From the NCBI GenBank assembly GCA_024409025.1, contig JAKSUM010000024.1:1-9748 (forward strand): a stretch of 9,748 nucleotides of DNA. Direction: 5' to 3'. The translations under genes were made by a program, and so were the position numbers. Below the pieces are notes generated by a model that was not told where the DNA came from, did no database searches, and worked only from the letters and a program-made list of their open reading frames with translations. The DNA is from a bacterium. GTDB lineage: Bacteria > Vulcanimicrobiota > CADAWZ01. Shown here in pieces: positions 1-6,660 of this stretch (the first letter of the stretch is position 1; every line of letters starts with the position of its first letter).

Positions 1-27
1 CCGATATTCGGAAAATACATGCTGTAA
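1..27 (+). CDS. possible 3' end of a convergent gene (partial)
   Basis: Frame 1 is open from the window edge and ends at a TAA at 25-27, encoding ...PIFGKYML. The stop lies just before a hairpin with T-runs on both sides, which is where a convergent gene ending at a shared terminator would stop. Only eight residues are visible, so no product can be named. Frames 2 and 3 are also open here, so the choice of frame is an inference from the position of the stop. Confidence 0.3.
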   Translation, partial: PIFGKYML

Positions 28-30
28 AAG

Positions 31-67
31 AAAAAAAACCGAGCCTGAAAAGGCTCGGTTTTTTTTT
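31..67. terminator. bidirectional intrinsic terminator after secF
   Basis: A seven-base-pair GC-rich stem, CCGAGCC (39-45) with GGCTCGG (52-58), closes a TGAAAA loop. It is flanked by eight A on the left (31-38) and nine T on the right (59-67). Read leftwards it gives a hairpin plus U-tract that ends the tgt-secD-secF transcript, starting within a few bases of the secF stop. Read rightwards it also has a U-tract and could end a convergent transcript. Confidence 0.92.
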
Positions 68-69
68 AC

Positions 70-1740
70 CTATCTTCTTCTGCGTCTGACAATTCTTCTG
101 CGCCTTGCGGGAGCAGCGGGTTCGGAAGATGATTCATTATCATTATCATTTTCCTCATCATCTATGTCATTTTCCCTTTCAGGCGGAAGCTCGTCTTCAG
201 CATGTTTGCGTCTGATTCTTCTGGCCTCTGCAGCCTGCTCAAGTCTTTCGCGCCTTGCAGCGGCATCCTCTTCCTCTGACTCCTTATGGTTCTTCTCAAA
301 GTTTATGAGAATCGAGGGGACGAGGAAAACGGAGGAGTATCCGCCGGCAATGCATCCTACGCTGAGAGCAAGGGCAAAGCTCTGAAGAGTCTTGCCTCCG
401 AAGAGATAGAGGGCAAAGAGCGTCATAAGAACAGTTATGAGCGTGTTGACCGAACGTGTCATCGTCTGGCTGCAGGATATATTTACGATCTCATTGAAAT
501 CTGGGCTCTTCCTGAGCTTCATGTCCTCTCTTATTCTGTCGAAAATGACGATGGAGTTCATTACCGAGTATCCGATAATTGTCATCATGGCAGAAACGAA
601 GGGAGAATCGAATTCAAGACCGAGCAGTATATATATCCCGAACATGACGACGAGATCGTGGAGAAGGCCTATATCGGCGGCCATTCCGTAATACCACTTT
701 CTGTTGAATCTTATCGTTATGTAAATAAGCTGGACAATAAGAGCGACAATAAGCGCGACTGCAGCATTGGTAGCAAGCTCTTTTCCTATTGAAGGACCTA
801 TGCTCTCCTTTTTAAAGAGATACAGGCTTCCGGAATTTCCGGAGGAATTTCTGCTGATCGACTGCAGTATGCCGTTGACCTCCTCATTGCTGAGGTTGAC
901 TCCCTTGTCGCTTGAGTTCTTGGCTCTCTTGGAAATTTTTACGAATGCGGCATCGAAGTCATCCTTCTCCGAATGCTCTTCGGGAACGGATATCTCTACT
1001 GCATTGAAGTCTACTTCCAGATCATTGTTAAAGGTCTTTACAAGAGCTGTGATTTCCTCAGGCTCTGCAAAGTAATTGTGACGCTGTACCTTTTCTTCCT
1101 TATCGGAATCTCCGGACTTAACGTCTACCACCTGCGATCTGAAGACATCAGGATTCTGCTCCATAAGGAGGGCGAATTCGACCTTTCCGTCTTTTTCCTT
1201 AAATGAGTCTTCAAGGAATTTGACCTTTCCGAATCTGTCCACAAATACGGAGGCAATTCCCTTGACATCGCTTAAAGAGGCTTTGCCGTCCTTTTTGGCA
1301 ACCGTGATTTTGACGTTTCTCATCTTGTTGGGATAATCAACGGTCTTAGGGGTGCCTTCAGGCTGCACCGTAAAATTATATTCGATGTCAGGAGTCGAAG
1401 CGTTAAAGGAGTCCATTGCCTTTCTTACATTGTCAGAAAGAGCAGCCTTTGCCTCAGCATTATGGGGAAAGCCGATCTCAAGCATGGTTCCGCCCGTAAA
1501 CTCAAGCGAGAACCTGACCTGTCCTGTAACAAGCGCTCCTATTATTACGAGAAAGAGGATTCCTCCGTATATAGCGGAAGCAGTCAGAAAAGTCTTTTTG
1601 TTCTCAGCTATCTTAAGGAGCTCTTTTCTGAACCTCTCAACATAGAAGGCAAGCCAAATCATAATCCCTGTCAGGACAAGCATAATGGCTCCGCCCGGTG
1701 ACAGTATAAGTGAGAGTATAGTTGAAAGCATGTTATTCAT
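70..1740 (-). CDS. secF: protein translocase subunit SecF, enlarged and atypical
   Basis: SecF is the partner of SecD in the SecDF complex, which uses the proton or sodium motive force to assist late steps of Sec-dependent export. Seen here: the canonical first TM (about 51-73) followed by FTGGTMLEIGF (81-91), the TM block 323-480, GYSVMNSIVIFDRIRED (390-406) and QTMTRSVNT with Arg429. At 556 aa it is far longer than usual (about 300-330 aa in E. coli). The extra length comes from an added N-terminal TM (about 16-34), a periplasmic domain of about 250 residues (72-322), and a charged tail (484-556) ending in Arg runs. The TM4 position normally held by a conserved Asp (E. coli D213) is Asn395, while the partner Arg429 is kept at the normal spacing of 34. 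The start is supported by AAGGAGG, which overlaps the secD stop. It lies 15 bases after secD, in the same operon. Confidence 0.93.
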   Translation of the reverse strand: MNNMLSTILSLILSPGGAIMLVLTGIMIWLAFYVERFRKELLKIAENKKTFLTASAIYGGILFLVIIGALVTGQVRFSLEFTGGTMLEIGFPHNAEAKAALSDNVRKAMDSFNASTPDIEYNFTVQPEGTPKTVDYPNKMRNVKITVAKKDGKASLSDVKGIASVFVDRFGKVKFLEDSFKEKDGKVEFALLMEQNPDVFRSQVVDVKSGDSDKEEKVQRHNYFAEPEEITALVKTFNNDLEVDFNAVEISVPEEHSEKDDFDAAFVKISKRAKNSSDKGVNLSNEEVNGILQSISRNSSGNSGSLYLFKKESIGPSIGKELATNAAVALIVALIVQLIYITIRFNRKWYYGMAADIGLLHDLVVMFGIYILLGLEFDSPFVSAMMTIIGYSVMNSIVIFDRIREDMKLRKSPDFNEIVNISCSQTMTRSVNTLITVLMTLFALYLFGGKTLQSFALALSVGCIAGGYSSVFLVPSILINFEKNHKESEEEDAAARRERLEQAAEARRIRRKHAEDELPPERENDIDDEENDNDNESSSEPAAPARRRRIVRRRRR

Positions 1741-1755
1741 AATATCATATCCTCC

Positions 1756-3015
1756 TTATTCACCGTAAGCCTTTTTGCTCTTTACGATGCCGTTAAGGAA
1801 TACCGTATCGACAAGAACCCTTGTTCCGGCCGTTGCGGTTATGAGGCTCCAGAAGGTTCCTATCATAAGGGTAAGTCCGAAGCCCTTCATCGTCGTGGCG
1901 CCGAGGAGATATATTATAAGAGCTCCGAGGAATGTCGTGACATGTCCGTCAAGAATAGGATCAAAAGCTCTCTTGAAGCCTATCTCTATGGATGACTTGA
2001 GAGACTTTCCGTCCCAAAGCTCTTCCTTCAGCCTTTCAAAAATAAGGACATTGGCATCAACAGCCATTCCTATAGAAAGAATGAAGCCGGCAATTCCGGG
2101 GAGGGTAAGGACAAAACCTCCGGCAACCATTGTAGAAAGAGAGATTATCGTGTAGATTAAGAGGGCTATTGCAGCCATAAGTCCGGGCACCCTGTAGTAC
2201 CATACCATGAATATGCAGACTATTGCGAGTCCGATGATTCCGGCAACAAGGCTGGCCTTAAGTGATTCCTGTCCGAGCATGGGATCAACCGTCATGCTTT
2301 CAAGAATCTCGACCTTTACGGGAAGAGAGCCGGAATTCATAAGAACCTTAAGGTTCTCGCATTCGTCTATGGACATATTCTCGCCGCTGATCTGTCCGCT
2401 TCCGCCCATAATAACGCTCTGTACGACAGGAGCGCTTATCTCCTTGCCGTCAAAATAGATCGCTATGCTTTTCTTCAGGTTGTCCTGTGTCATTCTGCCG
2501 AAAATTTCGGCGCCCTTCTTGTTAAAGTTGAATGACACATAAGGCTTTCCATTTGCATCCATTCCTACGGAAGACTTGTTGCGCTGAAGATATGCGCCTG
2601 TAAGACCTGTTCTCCACTCGCCCGTAAGAGGATCTTTTGATTTAAACTCAAGGAGTCCGACCTTCTTTACAAGCTCCTCGGCTTTCTTAACGTTAGTCTC
2701 TTCAGGGATCTCAATTATGAGCCTGTCAGCGCCCTCGCGCTGTATTATGATTTCCTTATTGCCTTCGGGATTGAGACGCCTCTGAAAGACGTCCATGGCC
2801 GTAGCAATAATATCATCGTCAATTTTAATCATCTCTCCAGTCGTATAATCCTCTGTCTCAAGGAGCTTTACCGCCATATGCGTTCCGGATCTTAGGTCAA
2901 GCCCAAGCTTTATGTGATATTTCTTTGTATTAGGGTTACACATAAGAAAGACGGCTAAAATCGTTATACCAAGTATACCGACAAGACAGAGCAAATTTTT
3001 GACTCTATTGGTCAT
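1756..3015 (-). CDS. secD: protein translocase subunit SecD
   Basis: SecD is an inner-membrane RND-type protein that forms SecDF with SecF and drives the periplasmic steps of protein export using an ion gradient. At 419 aa it is short compared with the roughly 615 aa E. coli protein. It has an N-terminal TM (8-26), the D1 motif LGLDLRSG (37-44; the usual LRGG is LRSG here), a periplasmic P1 region with SGSLP (228-232), then five C-terminal TMs (about 255-405). The TM4 motif SIGMAVDANVLIFER (314-328) is intact, including the proton-path Asp320. The later FDPILDGHVTT (351-361) is a usual SecD feature. A strong Shine-Dalgarno, AGGAAGGAG, precedes the ATG. It follows tgt by 58 bases with no yajC between, and secF starts 15 bases downstream. 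Confidence 0.96.
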   Translation of the reverse strand: MTNRVKNLLCLVGILGITILAVFLMCNPNTKKYHIKLGLDLRSGTHMAVKLLETEDYTTGEMIKIDDDIIATAMDVFQRRLNPEGNKEIIIQREGADRLIIEIPEETNVKKAEELVKKVGLLEFKSKDPLTGEWRTGLTGAYLQRNKSSVGMDANGKPYVSFNFNKKGAEIFGRMTQDNLKKSIAIYFDGKEISAPVVQSVIMGGSGQISGENMSIDECENLKVLMNSGSLPVKVEILESMTVDPMLGQESLKASLVAGIIGLAIVCIFMVWYYRVPGLMAAIALLIYTIISLSTMVAGGFVLTLPGIAGFILSIGMAVDANVLIFERLKEELWDGKSLKSSIEIGFKRAFDPILDGHVTTFLGALIIYLLGATTMKGFGLTLMIGTFWSLITATAGTRVLVDTVFLNGIVKSKKAYGE

Positions 3016-3073
3016 TTTTTTCTCCTTCCTATTAGAAGTCCGCAGTATTTTCTACACCGCCTTAAAGGCAGCA

Positions 3074-4192
3074 TTATTTTCTTTCAGCATCGCTGAAATA
3101 TCTTTCAAGAAAAGATTTTCTGAATTCATCAAACCTGTCATTTCTGATAGCGTCCCTTATCGACTCCATCAGCCTGTAAAGGAATGTCAGATTATGTATC
3201 GATGCAAGCTCGGGGCCGAGCATCTCGTCAGCCATGAAGAGATGCCTCAGATAAGCCCTTGAGAAATTGCGGCATGCGTAGCATGGACATCCTTCCTCAA
3301 TCGGAATATCCGAATATTTATGCCTTGCATTTTTTATGACAAGCTTGCCGTCAGGAACCATGAAGGTTCCGCTCCTCGCTGTTCTCGTGGGAAGCACGCA
3401 GTCAAACATGTCTATTCCCCTTGCAACGCCTTCAACAAGATCCTCTGGCGCCCCTACGCCCATAAGGTATCTTGGCTTGTCCTGAGGGATATGCGGTGTA
3501 GTCTCCTCAAGAACAGAGTACATAAGGGGCTTTTCCTCACCTATGCTGAGCCCTCCAACGGAGAAGCCGGAGAAGGCGCCTTCAGCAAGCGTCTCAGCGC
3601 ATACCTTTCTCAAATCAGGATACATTCCTCCCTGAACAATTCCGAAAAGATGCTGATCCGTCGTTTTTGCATTAAGGCATCTGAAGGCCCACTTGTTCGT
3701 CCTCTTTATTGAATTTTCAACATAACTGTGTGTGGCATCCGGAGGGATGCACTCGTCTATCGGCATCATTATGTCGCTTCCGAACGATTCCTGAAATTCA
3801 ATTACGCTCTCAGGAGAGAACATATGCTCAGAACCGTCGAGATGGCTTCTGAACCTTATGCCTTCGTCAGTTATGGCAATCCTCTCACGGAGGCTGAACG
3901 CCTGAAAGCCGCCGCTGTCAGTAAGTATGCCCCTATCCCATTTCATGAACTTGTGGAGTCCGCCCATCTGCCTGATGAGCTTATGGCCGGGACGGAGATA
4001 GAGGTGATAGGTGTTAGAAAGTATTATCGGGAATCCTATGGCAGCCACGTCCCAAGGGTAAAGCCCCTTGACGGTTGCCTGTGTTCCAACGGGCATGAAT
4101 ATAGGCGTCTCCGCTTCAAAGCGGGCTGTTTTCAGCCTGCCGAGCCTCGCCTCCCCGTCCTTCTTCTTTAGAGTAAAAAATTTATCTTCCAT
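3074..4192 (-). CDS. tgt: queuine/preQ1 tRNA-ribosyltransferase (TGT)
   Basis: TGT exchanges guanine-34 for preQ1 in the anticodon of tRNAs for Asp, Asn, His and Tyr, a step in queuosine synthesis in the cytosol. At 372 aa it has the normal bacterial length. Visible motifs are PVGTQATVKG (34-43), TDSGGFQ with Asp92 (91-97), IVQGGMYPDLR (185-195), GGLSIGE (213-219) and the nucleophile Asp264 in MFDCVLPTR. The zinc site is C302-x-C304-x2-C307 with His333, the same numbering as in E. coli. The common PTRNAR is PTRTAR here, a mild variant. The start is supported by AAAGGA six bases before the ATG. It heads tgt-secD-secF, as in the classic queA-tgt-yajC-secDF cluster. An intrinsic terminator ends only 12 bases upstream of its start codon. 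Confidence 0.97.
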   Translation of the reverse strand: MEDKFFTLKKKDGEARLGRLKTARFEAETPIFMPVGTQATVKGLYPWDVAAIGFPIILSNTYHLYLRPGHKLIRQMGGLHKFMKWDRGILTDSGGFQAFSLRERIAITDEGIRFRSHLDGSEHMFSPESVIEFQESFGSDIMMPIDECIPPDATHSYVENSIKRTNKWAFRCLNAKTTDQHLFGIVQGGMYPDLRKVCAETLAEGAFSGFSVGGLSIGEEKPLMYSVLEETTPHIPQDKPRYLMGVGAPEDLVEGVARGIDMFDCVLPTRTARSGTFMVPDGKLVIKNARHKYSDIPIEEGCPCYACRNFSRAYLRHLFMADEMLGPELASIHNLTFLYRLMESIRDAIRNDRFDEFRKSFLERYFSDAERK

Positions 4193-4204
4193 ATCTTATC
4201 CTTT

Positions 4205-4237
4205 AAAAAAACCTTCCGCCTTTTTAGCGGCGGAAGG
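4205..4237 (-). terminator. intrinsic terminator between terC and tgt
   Basis: Read leftwards, a nine-base-pair stem CCTTCCGCC/GGCGGAAGG (4229-4237 with 4212-4220) closes an eight-base loop and is followed by seven T (complement of the A-run 4205-4211). It starts about 18 bases after the terC stop. The T-run directly abuts the tgt ribosome binding site, so tgt mRNA must come from read-through or from a promoter upstream of the hairpin. The rightward reading has no good U-tract. Confidence 0.88.
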
Positions 4238-4255
4238 GATTTTCCTTAAAACAGA

Positions 4256-5320
4256 CTATTCTGCTTTTGTCTCAGTCTCTTCATCTGATTCATTACAGTC
4301 ATCATCGGAACCGGTCTTCAAAGAGCTGTCGTCACCGCTCTTTTCAGGCCAAATGACGGACGCCGCTATACCCGCAACAAGAAGGCCGAGCACGATAAAA
4401 AGGCTCAAGGTCGGGCTGGGCTGCAGAAATGAGGCGTCAAATGAGACAATTCCTTTTGCGTGCATCTCAGCAAGTCCCTGTATAAGCATCTTTATGCCGA
4501 TAAATGCCAAAATTGCGACAACAGCCTTTTCAAGATGACAGAGCATATTCTTGGCTGCGGCAAGCATAAAATACATGGAGCGCAGTCCAAGAATAGCGAA
4601 GATATTCGAAGTATATACAAGGAACAGATTCTGTGTTACCGCAATAACGGCCGGAACAGAATCAAATGCAAACATTATGTCCGCAACCTCGATTACAATC
4701 AGGCACATAAGCAGAGGAGTGGCAAAAAGTCTGCCGTCTATCCTCTTAAAGAAATTATGCCCCTCAAGCTTACTGTGGACAGGCAGAAATTTCTTTGTGA
4801 ATTTGACCGACCAGTGATTGCTGTAATCCTCAATGTCCTCCTCACCGCTATTCATGGATTCCCACATCTTCCATGCGCTCCATATAATAAATGCGGCAAA
4901 GATAATCGATGCGATCCATCCAAGCAGGTGTACGAATGCAGTACCTGCAAGAATGAAAATCAGCCTGAAAATTATAGCTCCGAGAATACCGAAGTAAAGA
5001 ACCCTGTGCTGAAACTTGTCCTTTATGGCAAAATTTGCAAATATCGCCATCATGACAAACAGATTATCCACTGACAGCGACTTTTCAAGGACATATCCGG
5101 TCAAAAACATGGACGCGTCGTTCTGTCCATGTTTAAACCATATATATCCGCCGAAAGCCAAAGCAACGGCAATCCAGAAAAGAGTCCACAGTCCGGCACT
5201 CTTTACGGTTACCGGCTTGTCCTTGCTGTGAGCATGAAGATCTACAAAAAGGCTTATGACAACCAAGACAAAAAACCCAGCTATCTCAATAAGCGAATAG
5301 CCGCCGAGAATATCTGTCAT
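4256..5320 (-). CDS. TerC/Alx-family integral membrane protein
   Basis: TerC-family proteins are polytopic membrane proteins tied to Mn2+ export (Alx, YkoY/MeeY) and, in Bacillus, to metalation of secreted enzymes in cooperation with the Sec machinery. The family core is clear: GYVLEKSLSVDNLFV (75-89; Glu79, Asp85, Asn86), EVADIMFAFDSVPA (211-224; acidic residues Glu211, Asp214 and Asp220) and TSNIFAILGLRSMYFML (237-253). About eight hydrophobic segments are seen (for example 9-27, 44-62, 108-128, 133-151, 203-222, 264-282, 304-324). A short acidic cytoplasmic or periplasmic tail (329-354) is outside the family core and could bind cations. The start is supported by AAAGGAG, which lies in the last codons of the upstream gene. 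The metal and direction of transport cannot be told from sequence. Confidence 0.93.
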   Translation of the reverse strand: MTDILGGYSLIEIAGFFVLVVISLFVDLHAHSKDKPVTVKSAGLWTLFWIAVALAFGGYIWFKHGQNDASMFLTGYVLEKSLSVDNLFVMMAIFANFAIKDKFQHRVLYFGILGAIIFRLIFILAGTAFVHLLGWIASIIFAAFIIWSAWKMWESMNSGEEDIEDYSNHWSVKFTKKFLPVHSKLEGHNFFKRIDGRLFATPLLMCLIVIEVADIMFAFDSVPAVIAVTQNLFLVYTSNIFAILGLRSMYFMLAAAKNMLCHLEKAVVAILAFIGIKMLIQGLAEMHAKGIVSFDASFLQPSPTLSLFIVLGLLVAGIAASVIWPEKSGDDSSLKTGSDDDCNESDEETETKAE

Positions 5321-5325
5321 GCTGC

Positions 5326-5991
5326 CTACTCCTTTCCTATGTCTCCAATCAAAGTCCTGATAGGAATCATATTATAAGGATGCTCCGCAAGGCACTTGAC
5401 CTGTTTATCAATGGTGGCAATAACGCCGATTCCGTTAACTCTTCCGCCTCTACGTCTGACCTCGTCTATTATTATCCTTAAAGTGTATCCGGAGCCTATA
5501 AACTCATCAAGAATATATACGTCCTTGTTTGTGAAATCTATGTTTTCCGAAAAATTAACCTTCTTTACGGAAACACTGCCGTCCTGCTCTTTTATCTTTT
5601 CCCTTTTAGCCTCTGCGACGACAAGCTCCCTCATTGTATAGACGAATCTTGACACAAGCTCTCCGGCATGATCGACAACAAGGGCGATATCGGTATTCGG
5701 CCATGGCATCATCGCCAGAGATGCGCATATGCCTGCATACTCCGAGCCGTTCCTGAATTCGTTCCTCTCCTCCGGAGACAGATTTGCAAATCTCTTAAGA
5801 TCAGTCTTAGGATGAAGCAGCACTGTTGCCGAATATCCGTCAAAGCATTCCACGTTCTTTTCTGTTGAAGGGTGCGCATTGACAAGAGAAACTCTGAGAT
5901 CAAAGAGGTTGGAATCCTTCTTAAAAAGAGTTCCGCCCTCTATATACCCAGGCATGCACTGGACTATTTTTGGTATATATACAGATTCCAT
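5326..5991 (-). CDS. phosphoribosyltransferase-like protein (type I fold)
   Basis: A soluble 221 aa protein. Its C-terminal half carries a variant PRPP-binding loop: VYILDEFIGSGYTL (158-171), preceded by a hydrophobic strand and followed by a helix and RGGRVNGIGVIATID (181-195), the layout of type I PRTases such as orotate or purine phosphoribosyltransferases. The usual pair of acidic residues before the loop is Asp-Glu (162-163) rather than Asp-Asp or Glu-Asp. An earlier strand, DIALVVDHAGELVSR (101-115), may hold the PPi-loop equivalent. The N-terminal half is not one I recognise. The substrate is unknown; a regulatory or non-catalytic role is possible. TAGGAGA gives its ribosome binding site and overlaps the stop of the gene upstream; terC begins five bases downstream, so translation of the three genes is probably coupled. 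Confidence 0.72.
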   Translation of the reverse strand: MESVYIPKIVQCMPGYIEGGTLFKKDSNLFDLRVSLVNAHPSTEKNVECFDGYSATVLLHPKTDLKRFANLSPEERNEFRNGSEYAGICASLAMMPWPNTDIALVVDHAGELVSRFVYTMRELVVAEAKREKIKEQDGSVSVKKVNFSENIDFTNKDVYILDEFIGSGYTLRIIIDEVRRRGGRVNGIGVIATIDKQVKCLAEHPYNMIPIRTLIGDIGKE

Positions 5992-6000
5992 TAAGATCTC

Positions 6001-6498
6001 CTAAATATTGATAGAGTCCTTGGATAAAGCTCTCTTCTTTGCCGTATTGGCAATTCTGTCTATCTCCTCAAATTTATCAAAGAAAACAGAGTCGACATAT
6101 ACCCTGAATCCGCTTTCCTCAAAAAAAAGGCTCTTATAAGGGCCGTCAGATTCATTCCACATAGAAAGCTCCTTCCAAAACGTACGGAAGCGCTTTTTGC
6201 CATGCTTAAACTCGCAGAATACGGGAGTAAGCAGAATCCTCTTTCCAAAATTATCGCCTATTCCAATTGTCCCGCTTATGATTACGGCAAGTCCGGATAT
6301 TCCGGCAGTAAAGTAAAGAATAAGCTGAGAGCCATCGCATTCAGGAACAGCCGAGCTTATTGAGAAGCTGTTTATTGCCGCAATCAGAAATATGACAATA
6401 AAGCATGTAAATAAGATAAAGAACTTGACAGGATTTGCCTTGTATTCCTTCTGAAGATCCTTTATGTCTTTTACTCTTGAAGGCCTCCTGTTTAGCAT
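6001..6498 (-). CDS. two-TM membrane protein with possible PH-like (YcxB-type) domain
   Basis: The protein has 165 aa. A basic N-terminus (RRPSRVKDIKD) is followed by two membrane segments at about 25-46 and 61-83, then a soluble C-terminal domain of about 75 residues. In that domain, short beta-like stretches (RILLTPVFCEFKHGKK; FRTFWKELSMW; SLFFEESGFRVYVDS) are followed by a helix beginning FDKFEEIDRIANTAKKRA. This order (paired TMs, several strands, a tryptophan-containing strand, closing helix) resembles bacterial PH-like or YcxB-like proteins. That is an inference from shape and not a clear motif match. The start has AGGGGG eight bases upstream. It is the first gene after the divergent promoter region and is followed tightly by the PRTase-like gene. 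Function unknown. Confidence 0.75.
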   Translation of the reverse strand: MLNRRPSRVKDIKDLQKEYKANPVKFFILFTCFIVIFLIAAINSFSISSAVPECDGSQLILYFTAGISGLAVIISGTIGIGDNFGKRILLTPVFCEFKHGKKRFRTFWKELSMWNESDGPYKSLFFEESGFRVYVDSVFFDKFEEIDRIANTAKKRALSKDSINI

Positions 6499-6559
6499 GA
6501 AAAGGTCCCCCTGACAAAAATATATTTTTTCTAAAAGTCTAATGTTCTATCCCCCTTCA

Positions 6560-6588
6560 CTTAAATCCTTTAAAACACGCATTATAAA
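6560..6588 (+). promoter_or_regulatory. weak candidate rightward promoter
   Basis: On the plus strand, TATAAA (6583-6588) has a poor -35, CTTAAA (6560-6565), 17 bases upstream. It overlaps the -10 of the leftward promoter, so the two could compete. A second option is TGTAAT at 6624-6629 with no real -35. The start of the rightward transcript is not settled by sequence. The rest of the 6499-6660 gap holds AT-rich sequence and no gene that I can support. Confidence 0.25.
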
Positions 6589-6609
6589 AGGGAAAAGATA
6601 TTTTTTAAA
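6581..6609 (-). promoter_or_regulatory. probable leftward sigma-70-type promoter
   Basis: On the minus strand, TTTAAA (complement of 6604-6609) and a perfect TATAAT (complement of 6581-6586) are separated by 17 bases. Transcription would start near 6574, giving a leader of about 75 bases before the ATG at 6498. This would serve the leftward membrane protein-PRTase-terC group. The -35 matches consensus at four of six positions. Confidence 0.55.
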
Positions 6610-6660
6610 GAATCAATAAAGCGTGTAATTTTGCACTCCCATAACATCAGGAACAGTCTT

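Noticed and set aside
286..792. Plus-strand open frame of 168 codons opposite secF
   Set aside because: It lies wholly antisense to a clear SecF with recognisable motifs, has no family features, and arises from the codon bias of the opposite strand.
5321..5345. Mn2+-sensing (yybP-ykoY type) riboswitch upstream of terC
   Set aside because: Only five bases separate terC from the upstream gene, and no structured leader can fit there.
6631..6660. In-frame TTG start adding ten residues to the isomerase-glycosyltransferase fusion
   Set aside because: No ribosome binding site precedes the TTG, while AGGAAC lies six bases before ATG 6661, and GmhA proteins begin close to that Met.
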